Source: a virus. From it: DNA of 20,295 nt. How positions within the stretch are numbered: position 1 is the stretch's first letter; every line of letters starts with the position of its first letter. The notes under the pieces were generated by a model. The model did no database searches, had not been told where the DNA came from, and worked only from the letters and a program-made list of their open reading frames with translations. The DNA is taken from positions 1 through 20,295 of the IMG/VR virus record IMGVR_UViG_3300047443_000001. The stretch is one strand, 5' to 3'. Shown here piece after piece: positions 1 to 7,860 of the stretch. The translations under genes were made by a program, and so were the position numbers.

Positions 1-279
1 CAGTCCCAGGATGTCACCGGGATGAACTTCAACGACCTGTTCGGTAATGCGGCAGGGAACGTGACTCCGCTCAACGCGGAGTCTGCTCAGCCGAACACGC
101 CGGTAACCGATGGCGCCGACGCTGGCGCTGGTGCCGGTAGCGAGGCTCTCACGTCTAGCACCAATCAGGCGAACACCTACATGGCAAGCTACCTTCCGGT
201 GCTTGAGTACCTGGCCTCAAGGCCAGGATCCAGCGATTCTGCCCGCAACCTCGTGAGGCAGATCAAGTCCAAGTTGTGA
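1..279 (+). CDS. C-terminal part of a virion gene, possibly the portal protein (5' end outside window)
   Basis: The reading frame is open from base 1 to the TGA at 277-279, so this is most simply the tail of a longer gene. An ATG at 22 would give 85 aa, but only a weak AGGA lies before it, so I do not take it as the start. The visible part is an acidic, Ala/Gly/Thr/Pro-rich linker (about residues 10-50 counted from the ATG at 22) followed by a helical end with YLPVLEYLASRPGSS and a basic RNLVRQIKSKL tail. Disordered tails ending in a short helix are common at portal C-termini, and the position just before the internal-protein block fits, but no portal core is visible. It could also be a separate small protein. 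Confidence 0.6.
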   Translation, partial: QSQDVTGMNFNDLFGNAAGNVTPLNAESAQPNTPVTDGADAGAGAGSEALTSSTNQANTYMASYLPVLEYLASRPGSSDSARNLVRQIKSKL

Positions 280-291
280 TCAGGAGGACCG

Positions 292-3200
292 ATGGCCTAC
301 GAAGCAGCCCACCTTGGCTACCAAGGGAACCTTGGTTTCTGGGGTAACGACGCGTCCGGAACTCCCAAGAACAACTGGTGGAACCAGGACATGTCCGACT
401 CGGGCCAGGCCCTCTACTCTGATCCGCAGACTGGCATCGAGACTGGCACCATGCCTGACGAGCTGCTGGCTCAGTATGACGCAGCCAAGGGCGAAGCCCG
501 CAAGGCTCGCGGAGGTTTCCTTCAGCAGCTGACGGGCGGTATCAAGGATATCGCTGGCGCTGTCGGCGGTGGCGTGGACAGCGTCCTGGAGAACGTGATC
601 GGCAAGACTGCCACCAACCTGGTCGAGGGCGCCGCCAAGGACACGGCTCAGGCCGTCTGGTGGCCCGTGGACAAGCTGGCGACTGGTGCGTACTGGCTGT
701 ACTCCAACGCCATCTCTCAGCCTCTCAGCACGGCGCTCCTGACGAGCGCCGATGCAGAGCTGTCCGGCAATTACAGCAAGCTGAACCCGTTCTCGGACGA
801 GTCGACCTGGGGCAAGAACTACGACCAGGCCGAGCACATCTCCCCTGCCCAGGCGTTCATGAACTACGAGAACACGGCCGAGGCTTCCGGTCAGGGCACT
901 GCCCTGTCTGGCGTTCTGGGCGGTGGTGCCGACAAGACGAGCGCAGCGGAGAAGGAAGCGATCAAGCGCAACACCAATCGCTTCATGTACGACACGGACT
1001 ACTGGCGACGGAAGCAGGGCTGGACCTACACGGTCGGCACTGGCGCCATGGACTTTGCCCTGTCGATGGGCGCTGACCCCTCCTACGCCGCCGTCAAGGG
1101 CGTCTCGTCTGGAGTCAAGGCCGCTCGCTCCACCGCGCTGATCACTCCGGCCACTGCTGCTGCAGCTGCTGCCGAGAAGTCTCAGCGTGGACTAGGCGGT
1201 GTTGGTCAGGCTGTCGGTATCGCCGTTGGCAACCAGTTCGCGAGGACGCCTGAAGAGGCGTCTCGTGGAAAGAAGATCAACGAGTTCTTCGACTGGGCTG
1301 ACGGCAAGACCGCTGCCGAGATCTCTAAGCACCCCATCTGGGGCAAGGGCCGCCGGATCAATCCCGAGGCCAACAAGCTGTCCGAACACCTGGCGAACAC
1401 CAGCCGTGAAGACATGCCGCTCTTCCTCCGCTTCGCCGGTGGCGATAACAGCGCTGCTGCAATCATGGCCCAGAAGGGTCAGGACAACCTGATCCGGATC
1501 GGCAAGCTTCAGGAGAACCGAGCGCTGGTCGACTCGACCAAGTTGGACCTGGACGCCGCTCAGCATTACCTCGCTGGTGAAGCTGCCACGACTCGTGGCA
1601 CTAGCGCCCTGCCCTCCGGGCTTCACGGCCTGTCTACGGCTGGACCTACGGGCCAGGCAGACATCCTGCGAGCCAACGAGTGGAAGAGCGCTCAGCTCGA
1701 TCTCATCAACAAGCAGATCGCGGCTCTCCAGACGAAGGGCGACTACTACTCCAGCATCCTCGGGAACATCGGCAAGGGCGTCGACGACTTCTCTCCCACC
1801 GAGAACAACGTCTTCGGCACGGTCAGCAACCTGTACCGGCAGGGCCCTTTGGCCCTGCGCTCATCGGAAGCCACGGCCGAGAAGAACATCGCCAAGATGA
1901 CCGGAGCCCGTGGGGCGAAGGTCGCCACTGAGTCTCAGCTCGCCAAGGGTGGTCGCTTCGAGGGGCGTCTCCAGACGGATTCAGGCTTCGTTGCCCGCAC
2001 GATCCGGAACGGTTTCTACTCCCCGAATATCAAGCTGGTCAACTCCTTCGGTGACCGACTGCCTTCGACGTTCATCGATCACAATGCCGACGACGCGTTC
2101 GACCGCCTGTCGGACATGCTTCGCCGTGTCCCTAAGTTGGACCCTGAAGTCCGGCTGGGGATGATCAACAGCTATACGAACGCAGGTGATAAGGTCTCCC
2201 GCTCCAAGGAGCTGGACAAGATCCACACTGCAGTCATTCAGCACATGGCGGGTCAGCACAATCTGGACCTTGAGACTGCTCGGATCATCGACGGGGTCAC
2301 CAAGAACGGGATCAGCTCGACTATCGCCAAGCTGACCAACCAGGCCCCGAATGATCAGATCTTCTCTGCCGCCAAGGTAGGTGAAGGCGAGTCCGCCGTC
2401 CGTGCTGACATGGTCGATGACCATGGCTCATGGATCATCTCTCCCCGGGCGAAGACGCAGCTGTCCGTAGGTCAGCCGCTCCTGGACGTCAAGATGCTGG
2501 ACCGACTCCTGAAGCGGAACTCCGGCTACTTGGGTAGCATCCGCACGGCCGGTGGCAAGGTCACCGATCCCGCCACCGCTATCGGCGACTTGCTCAACAG
2601 CCTCTGGAAGGCCAGTACGCTGCTGCGTCCTGGTTACACACTGCGGTCCATGTCGGACGAGCAGGCTGCCAGTGCGGTGAAGTTCGGCATCATGTCGACG
2701 ATCATCGGCGCTGGTAAGGGTGGTGCGAACTGGGCTCTCAACAGGACTCAGCAGCTTGCTGCTCAAGCTGGTGCAGCTAGCTACGTCAGCGCCACCGGTA
2801 CTGGTCGAGGCACCATCAAGATCCTGGATGAGGCAGCCCGTGAGGCTGCCGTCAAGAACCCAGAGCTGAAGATCTCCAGGGTCAAGGTTCACAAGGCCTG
2901 GCCTGTGGTTGAGGGGCGTCTCACGCAAGAGCGTGAAGGCATAGCGGAGATGGAAGCCCTGATCAAGAGAGAGAAGGCGCACAAGACTCCCGATCAGTCC
3001 ATCATCGACGACGCCAACGCCCGGATCGTGGATCATCAGAACACGATCGGCGAGTTCAGCGACTACGCCCACGCTCTCCTTCGGGAGGCTACCGACGCCA
3101 CCGGGCGTCGGCTGGGCGAAGGAACCATCGAACACCGGGGTGTGACTATCCCCGAGGCGTTCAGTAGGGAGTGGGAACATCCGATCCCCCGGGATCAGGT

Positions 3201-5517
3201 GACCTCTTCTCACGCCATGGAGACGATCTTCGCTCGCTCCGAATCGGTCGAGATGAACCGCCTGATCAAGACGGGTTCCTGGACGACCATCGCTCCTGAT
3301 GCCACGAATCCCGTAGCTCAGAAGCTACACATGGAGTCCTGGCTGAACGGCCTGAACAAGCAGTATCGACAGGATCCCCTGTTCCAGCGGGTGGCGAATG
3401 ACCCGACGCTCAAGGAGGCGAAGGCTTGGCTGGCTTCTTCTGATGGCAAGTACCATCGCAGCATTCTTGGCCCCGCCGGTCGAGATGCTGAGGAGCTGCT
3501 GAACGCAGTCAAATCCACCTTGGATCATTACCTTCCGCCCGCGACTGGCCTTCAGGCCAAGATGGCGAAGGGTGAAGAGATTCTGGCTTCCGACCTCAAG
3601 GCCGCCATCCATCCCGAAGCGTTCCCCGTCGTCCACGGCGAGGAGTTCACTTCTCTCACCCGCCATGGCCAGATCCAGTCCGGCTATCATGCCATCGACA
3701 AGCTGATCGAGACCGGCTTCCGAAAGCTGGGCAGTGTGCCTAACGACGTCATGGCACGCCAGCCGATCTACCTGCGCGCCCAAGAGGCGCGCATGAGGCA
3801 GCTCATGGATCAGGAACTGTCGTACCGCAAGGCAGCGGGCAAGGACGACAAGCTCGACCCGAACACCATGAACAACCTGCTTCAGAAGTCTGACCGCCTG
3901 GCCCGCAAGGACATCTCCCAGGTGGTCTACGACCCGACCAGGACTACGGCCACCGAGGCTCTTCGCTTCGTGGCTCCGTTCATGGCTGCTCACGTCGACG
4001 GCCTGTCCCGCTGGGCAGGCCTGCTGGCAGAGAAGCCTCAGATGGCTACGGTTGCAGCGAAGATCTACAACGCTCCGGTCGCGGCCAACATGGTGACCGA
4101 CCAGAGTGGCAACGTCGTAGGCGAAGACGGCTACGCCGACGTCATTGACCCGACCACCGGCAAGGTGGTCGACCACAAGTTCGTTCCCATCGAGGACCGG
4201 ACGCTGCATCTTCGGATGCCGACTGACACCAAGAATGCCAAGAAGATGGGTGGAGCAGGCGTAGCCATCCCGGTATCTTCGATCAATACCCTGTTGCCCG
4301 GCGACCCTTGGTTCAACCCGGGTGGTGGGCCTCTGGTCCAGATCATCGGAACCGAAGTGGCTAAGCAGGTTCCGGCCGTCGGTGATTTCCTTCAGTGGGC
4401 AAAGATCATGCCTTACGGTCCGAGCAAGGGAATCATCGATGCCATGACGCCGAAGTACATGAAGTCGGCGTGGGATGCCTACACGGCTGGCGATGTCGGA
4501 AACGACAAGTACCAGCAGGCCTACCTTGCCGAGTATCAGCGGCAGATGGCCGACTACCACAACGGCGGCGAAGCACCCGACATGAAGAAGGTCGCCAGCA
4601 ACGCCAAGAAGTTCATGTACCTCGACGCCCTGACGTCGTGGGCCATGCCGGTCTCGGTGAAGACGACGCCCCTTACGGGGACGCCGTATCAGTTCTTCTT
4701 GGACCAGTACAAGGCGATGCAGCAGGTTGACCCGAAGAACGCCAAGACGAACTTCTTCAACAAGTATGGAGAAGGATACTTCGCGTTCACAGCCGACCTC
4801 TCCAAGAGTATCGGCGTCCAGGCGACTCTGTCCGCACAGAACACGGCTGAACAGTTCGGTGACCTGATTGCTCAGGACCCCGACCTTGCACCCTTGATCG
4901 TGGGAGACACCTACAACCAGGGGAAGTTCTCCAGCTCGGTCTATCGAAAGCAGATGGACCAGTACTTGGGTGGCACGAGGATGCGCGAGAAGATCTCGGC
5001 ACTCGATGCTATCAAGGAGAACCAGAAGGATCTGGGCTGGCAGCAGTACAGCGCTATGTCGAACATGCTGGACGGGGAGATGATCCGCTCCGGGTTCCAC
5101 TCGTACAACCAGGCGGGCGCTGAACCGCTGGCCAACCTGAAGTCTCAGATGGTTCAGATGGTGGCTGACGGCAATGACGCCTGGTACGAGGACTACGGCA
5201 CCACGTCCACGACGAAGCTCCCGCTTCGCATCAAGGCGATGGAGAAGCTGGTCCAGAACAAGGCCATCATGTCCGACCCGTTCCGCAACGATGCCAAGGG
5301 CATTGCCGCCTACCTGTCGCAGCGCAAGATACTGCAACAGCAGCTTCAGTCCCGAGGTGCTAAGAGCCTGAGCTTCGGACTGGACGGCACACCCTACGGG
5401 CAGAACGCCGACATCGGCATGCAGCTGAGAACACTTCAGCTGTACTTGGTGAACTCCAATCTGGAGTTTGCCGACGTGTTCCATCGATACCTGGAAAGCG
5501 ATGATCTGGGGATGTAA
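292..5517 (+). CDS. Giant virion protein (1741 aa), putative internal/ejection protein
   Basis: The start is ATG 292, preceded by AGGAGG at 282-287, 12 bp after the previous stop. At 1741 aa it fills a quarter of the window. No catalytic motif was recognised. Visible landmarks are Gly/Ala-rich, mildly hydrophobic stretches around residues 78-150 and 245-310 that could touch membrane, LLRPGYTLRSM near 777, a charged helical region near 880-920, RFVAPFMAAH near 1223 followed by a Trp-containing helix, and PGDPWFNPGGGPLV near 1335. From memory, motifs like LLRPGY and R-F-x-x-P-F-x-x-A recur in very large virion proteins of actinophages. The position ahead of scaffold and capsid, next to two wall-hydrolase fusions, suggests an internal protein ejected with the DNA. 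A tape-measure role is less likely because no tail tube or chaperone genes surround it. Function is inferred from context only. Confidence 0.8.
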   Translation: MAYEAAHLGYQGNLGFWGNDASGTPKNNWWNQDMSDSGQALYSDPQTGIETGTMPDELLAQYDAAKGEARKARGGFLQQLTGGIKDIAGAVGGGVDSVLENVIGKTATNLVEGAAKDTAQAVWWPVDKLATGAYWLYSNAISQPLSTALLTSADAELSGNYSKLNPFSDESTWGKNYDQAEHISPAQAFMNYENTAEASGQGTALSGVLGGGADKTSAAEKEAIKRNTNRFMYDTDYWRRKQGWTYTVGTGAMDFALSMGADPSYAAVKGVSSGVKAARSTALITPATAAAAAAEKSQRGLGGVGQAVGIAVGNQFARTPEEASRGKKINEFFDWADGKTAAEISKHPIWGKGRRINPEANKLSEHLANTSREDMPLFLRFAGGDNSAAAIMAQKGQDNLIRIGKLQENRALVDSTKLDLDAAQHYLAGEAATTRGTSALPSGLHGLSTAGPTGQADILRANEWKSAQLDLINKQIAALQTKGDYYSSILGNIGKGVDDFSPTENNVFGTVSNLYRQGPLALRSSEATAEKNIAKMTGARGAKVATESQLAKGGRFEGRLQTDSGFVARTIRNGFYSPNIKLVNSFGDRLPSTFIDHNADDAFDRLSDMLRRVPKLDPEVRLGMINSYTNAGDKVSRSKELDKIHTAVIQHMAGQHNLDLETARIIDGVTKNGISSTIAKLTNQAPNDQIFSAAKVGEGESAVRADMVDDHGSWIISPRAKTQLSVGQPLLDVKMLDRLLKRNSGYLGSIRTAGGKVTDPATAIGDLLNSLWKASTLLRPGYTLRSMSDEQAASAVKFGIMSTIIGAGKGGANWALNRTQQLAAQAGAASYVSATGTGRGTIKILDEAAREAAVKNPELKISRVKVHKAWPVVEGRLTQEREGIAEMEALIKREKAHKTPDQSIIDDANARIVDHQNTIGEFSDYAHALLREATDATGRRLGEGTIEHRGVTIPEAFSREWEHPIPRDQVTSSHAMETIFARSESVEMNRLIKTGSWTTIAPDATNPVAQKLHMESWLNGLNKQYRQDPLFQRVANDPTLKEAKAWLASSDGKYHRSILGPAGRDAEELLNAVKSTLDHYLPPATGLQAKMAKGEEILASDLKAAIHPEAFPVVHGEEFTSLTRHGQIQSGYHAIDKLIETGFRKLGSVPNDVMARQPIYLRAQEARMRQLMDQELSYRKAAGKDDKLDPNTMNNLLQKSDRLARKDISQVVYDPTRTTATEALRFVAPFMAAHVDGLSRWAGLLAEKPQMATVAAKIYNAPVAANMVTDQSGNVVGEDGYADVIDPTTGKVVDHKFVPIEDRTLHLRMPTDTKNAKKMGGAGVAIPVSSINTLLPGDPWFNPGGGPLVQIIGTEVAKQVPAVGDFLQWAKIMPYGPSKGIIDAMTPKYMKSAWDAYTAGDVGNDKYQQAYLAEYQRQMADYHNGGEAPDMKKVASNAKKFMYLDALTSWAMPVSVKTTPLTGTPYQFFLDQYKAMQQVDPKNAKTNFFNKYGEGYFAFTADLSKSIGVQATLSAQNTAEQFGDLIAQDPDLAPLIVGDTYNQGKFSSSVYRKQMDQYLGGTRMREKISALDAIKENQKDLGWQQYSAMSNMLDGEMIRSGFHSYNQAGAEPLANLKSQMVQMVADGNDAWYEDYGTTSTTKLPLRIKAMEKLVQNKAIMSDPFRNDAKGIAAYLSQRKILQQQLQSRGAKSLSFGLDGTPYGQNADIGMQLRTLQLYLVNSNLEFADVFHRYLESDDLGM

Positions 5518-5526
5518 GGAGGAGAG

Positions 5527-6513
5527 ATGGTTCTAGCTCAAGACAGCAGCGGCGGTGTTGGCGGTGGCGCCACAGGAACGAGTGGCTCGTCTACCGACAA
5601 GCTCGCCCAGTTCCAGCAGAGCCTTGGTTCAGCTTCCGCTGCGACCAACAGTTCCAACTTCTTCGCCAGTAGCCAGTACAACCAGTACAGCGTGTACATG
5701 GGTGGAACGATCGGCGGACAGAAGACCAAGGGAAGCATTCTTGGAACTACTCAGGGAGGGGCTTTGGGCCCCTCCCTCGGGGTCCAGAAGGGCGACCTGA
5801 GCAACTACAACAAGATGTCCTACGGCGATGCGATCATGGCCCCAGTCAATAGCTGGACCAGCGATCAGGTCAGGGAGTTCGTGAACAAAGGGATTGTCAA
5901 CAAGATCCCCGGCTTCGAGGTCGGCATGGGCATGCCTCAGATTCAGGCCGCCTGGCAGTCTCAGGTCGAGGCGTCGATTCTGTTCAACCAGGGCCTCAAG
6001 GAAGGCCAGAAGCCCTGGACACCCTACGACGTCATGGACACTTGGTCGAACAACAAGGGCAAGTACGGCACGCAGCGCCAAGGTGACTGGATCTTCGACG
6101 TGGCTACCGGGGAGCGGATCAAGTACGTCGGTCCGACCTCGAAGACCACCACATCGAAGCATGTCGATCTCTCTTCCGCCGCAGACGTCAAGGCTCTCGC
6201 AACGCAGGCCTTGAGGGAGTTGCTGGGGAGGGCGCCTACCGCCAAGGAGATGGCCCAGTTCCGGGCGAGTATCACCTCCGAAGAGAAGGCCAACCCCACG
6301 GTCACGACGACCACGCAGCAGCTGTCTCCGGACCTGGCTACCGGTTCGCTGGACGTCACCGACGAGTCGAGCACTACCACCGGTGGCGTGTCAGACGCCG
6401 CACGAGCGGCGCTGATCCAGGCTCCGACCGAGCAGACCAAGGAGTACGGCAAGTACCAGTCCGGCACTACGTACTGGGACGCCATGATGCAGATGATTGC
6501 GGGTAGCGGATGA
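5527..6513 (+). CDS. Putative virion protein (328 aa) with LLGR-x-P-T-x-x-E region
   Basis: The start is ATG 5527 after AAGGAGGAGAG, 9 bp past the giant gene's stop. The N-terminus (1-65) is Gly/Ser/Gln-rich and probably disordered. Residues about 95-170 look helical (SWTSDQVREFVNKG, WTPYDVMDTW). Near residue 226 comes ALRELLGRAPTAKEM, then a Thr-rich stretch (TVTTTTQQ) and a C-terminal YWDAMMQMI. I recall the LLGR-x-P-T-x-x-E pattern from actinophage virion proteins but cannot name a family with certainty. The gene overlaps the NlpC/P60 gene by ATGA, so the two are probably co-translated and act in the same structure. A 9-bp perfect inverted repeat lies inside the gene at 5754-5776. No enzyme activity is predicted. 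Confidence 0.75.
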   Translation: MVLAQDSSGGVGGGATGTSGSSTDKLAQFQQSLGSASAATNSSNFFASSQYNQYSVYMGGTIGGQKTKGSILGTTQGGALGPSLGVQKGDLSNYNKMSYGDAIMAPVNSWTSDQVREFVNKGIVNKIPGFEVGMGMPQIQAAWQSQVEASILFNQGLKEGQKPWTPYDVMDTWSNNKGKYGTQRQGDWIFDVATGERIKYVGPTSKTTTSKHVDLSSAADVKALATQALRELLGRAPTAKEMAQFRASITSEEKANPTVTTTTQQLSPDLATGSLDVTDESSTTTGGVSDAARAALIQAPTEQTKEYGKYQSGTTYWDAMMQMIAGSG

Positions 6514-7808
6514 CGACGCAAGGTACGGACATCGGCGACTACGCCTCGCAGTACATTGGAACCCCGTACGTCTGGGGAGGCAACAGCCTCACCTCCGGCG
6601 TGGACTGCTCCGGATTGGTGCAGCAGGTCTACAAGCACTACGGCATCAACCTTCCCCGGACGACTTACGACATGATCGGGGAAGGGAAGCCTGTCGGCAT
6701 GAAGGGTCTCCGTCCTGGAGACCTGATGTTCTTCGACACCAGCTCGAAGTCTGGCCCTGACCACGTAGGCATCTACTTGGGCAACGGCAAGATGATCCAC
6801 GCACCGAGGCCTGGCAAGGCGGTTGAGATCGTCGACATCACCAAGGGCTACTACCTCGACACGTTCATGGGAGGACGCCGCATCAGCGGCGTCCATTCAG
6901 TCGGAGCGTCCGAGGCTGACTATGAGCAGAACCCGAAGCTCACACCCGAGGAGCTGGCAGCCAACTACGGCTGGTCATACGGCTTCCTCAACTCGAACTC
7001 CGAGCTGAAGGGCCTGTTCGACAAGGCTGTCAGCGGCACATGGACTGCCCAGAAGTTCCAGGCGGAGCTGAGAGACACGAAGTGGTGGAAGACCACCTCC
7101 GACACCAGGCGTGAAGCTCAGGTCACCAAGAACACAGACCCTGCCACATGGAATGCCCAGATGAGCGCGACCATCATTCAGGTGAAGCAGCTGGCTGCCG
7201 AGATCGGTGCAGCCATCCCGGAGTCCAAGCTCAAGAAGATCGCGCAGAGCGTGATCGAAACCGGCATGGACGAGGGCCAGCTTCGGTATGCGATCGGTGG
7301 CTACGTGGACTTCACGAAGAAGGGCACGCTTCGCGGCGAGGCCGCTATGCATGAGTACACCATGAAGCAGTACGCGTACAACATGGGCATCAAGCTCAAT
7401 GACCAGACGATCAAGAACCAGGCCCAGGCCGTGGTCAAGAAGATCGCCACTACCCAGGACTACGAGGACCAAGTCAGGGAGCAGGCGAAGTCCATGTTCC
7501 CCGCCTACGGGGAAGCCATCGACGCTGGCTCTACGGTCCGCGACATCGCGGCTCCGTACATGAGCCTCATGTCCAACGAGCTTCAGATCCCGGACAACAG
7601 CATCGACGTCATGGACCCCACGATCAAGAAGGCCCTGAACGGACTGGACGCCAATGGGAAGCCTGGAGGGGTTTCCCTGACGGACTTCGAGCAGCAGGTC
7701 CGGAACGACCCACGCTGGAAGAAGACTTCCAACGCACAGAACAACGTCATGAACGTCGGCATGCGAGTGCTGTCCGACATGGGGTTGGTCAGTGGCTCTT
7801 CTAGCTAA
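6510..7808 (+). CDS. NlpC/P60 peptidoglycan endopeptidase fused to a virion module
   Basis: Residues 1-130 form an NlpC/P60 cysteine peptidase domain: PYVWGG (19-24), VDCSGLVQQVY with the nucleophile Cys33, LRPGDLMFF (68-75), GPDHVGIYLG with His85, and MIHAPR with His97 as third catalytic residue. The family cleaves peptide bonds in peptidoglycan stems or cross-links. Residues about 148-430 are a separate helical module nearly co-extensive with the C-terminus of the next gene (ELRDTKWWK, YAYNMG, IDAGSTVRDIAAPYMS, RNDPRWKKT). No signal peptide or SH3-type wall-binding repeat is seen, and the gene sits among structural genes, so a virion-associated hydrolase acting during entry is more likely than a lysis endolysin. 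ATG 6510 overlaps the upstream TGA. Confidence 0.88.
   Translation: MTTQGTDIGDYASQYIGTPYVWGGNSLTSGVDCSGLVQQVYKHYGINLPRTTYDMIGEGKPVGMKGLRPGDLMFFDTSSKSGPDHVGIYLGNGKMIHAPRPGKAVEIVDITKGYYLDTFMGGRRISGVHSVGASEADYEQNPKLTPEELAANYGWSYGFLNSNSELKGLFDKAVSGTWTAQKFQAELRDTKWWKTTSDTRREAQVTKNTDPATWNAQMSATIIQVKQLAAEIGAAIPESKLKKIAQSVIETGMDEGQLRYAIGGYVDFTKKGTLRGEAAMHEYTMKQYAYNMGIKLNDQTIKNQAQAVVKKIATTQDYEDQVREQAKSMFPAYGEAIDAGSTVRDIAAPYMSLMSNELQIPDNSIDVMDPTIKKALNGLDANGKPGGVSLTDFEQQVRNDPRWKKTSNAQNNVMNVGMRVLSDMGLVSGSSS
7053..7094 (+). repeat. 42-bp near-identical repeat, copy 1
   Basis: Fourteen codons encoding KFQAELRDTKWWKT in the NlpC/P60 gene. Compared with 8398-8439, 41 of 42 bases match; the only difference is ACG versus ACA. 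Both copies use the AGA codon for Arg. Confidence 0.9.
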
Positions 7809-7811
7809 AGC

Positions 7812-7836
7812 GGTCGCGAGCCTTATGCTCGCGACC
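7812..7836 (+). terminator. Hairpin between the two wall-hydrolase genes (candidate attenuator)
   Basis: A perfect 9-bp stem, GGTCGCGAG / CTCGCGACC, with a 7-nt loop begins 3 bp after the NlpC/P60 gene's TAA and ends 13 bp before the next ribosome binding site. Only TTGACCC follows, so there is no U tract. It may be a weak terminator, an attenuator or an RNA-stability element. Its position also argues that this stretch is not coding. Confidence 0.45.
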
Positions 7837-7848
7837 TTGACCCTGTTC

Positions 7849-7856
7849 GGAGGAGG
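7849..7856 (+). promoter_or_regulatory. Ribosome binding site that fixes the transglycosylase start
   Basis: GGAGGAGG lies 4 nt before GTG 7861. The frame also opens at GTG 7792, but that start would lie inside the previous gene without a comparable site and would be translated through the 7812-7836 hairpin. GTG 7861 is therefore the preferred start. Confidence 0.75.
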
Positions 7857-7860
7857 AAGA

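Noticed and set aside
3325-5484. Long open frame on the - strand (719 aa) opposite the giant gene, and many shorter - strand frames across the window
   Set aside because: They mirror the codon structure of GC-rich + strand genes, lack ribosome sites, show no recognisable domains and all overlap well-supported + strand genes.
292-5517. Tape-measure protein interpretation of the 1741-aa gene
   Set aside because: No tail-tube or chaperone genes precede it, it lies before scaffold and capsid, and long regular coiled coils are not evident; not fully excluded.
7792-7860. Upstream GTG start that would add a signal-peptide-like N-terminus to the transglycosylase
   Set aside because: It lies inside the previous gene, has no comparable ribosome site and contains a perfect hairpin; GTG 7861 has a strong site. 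Kept as a finding because the consequence would matter.
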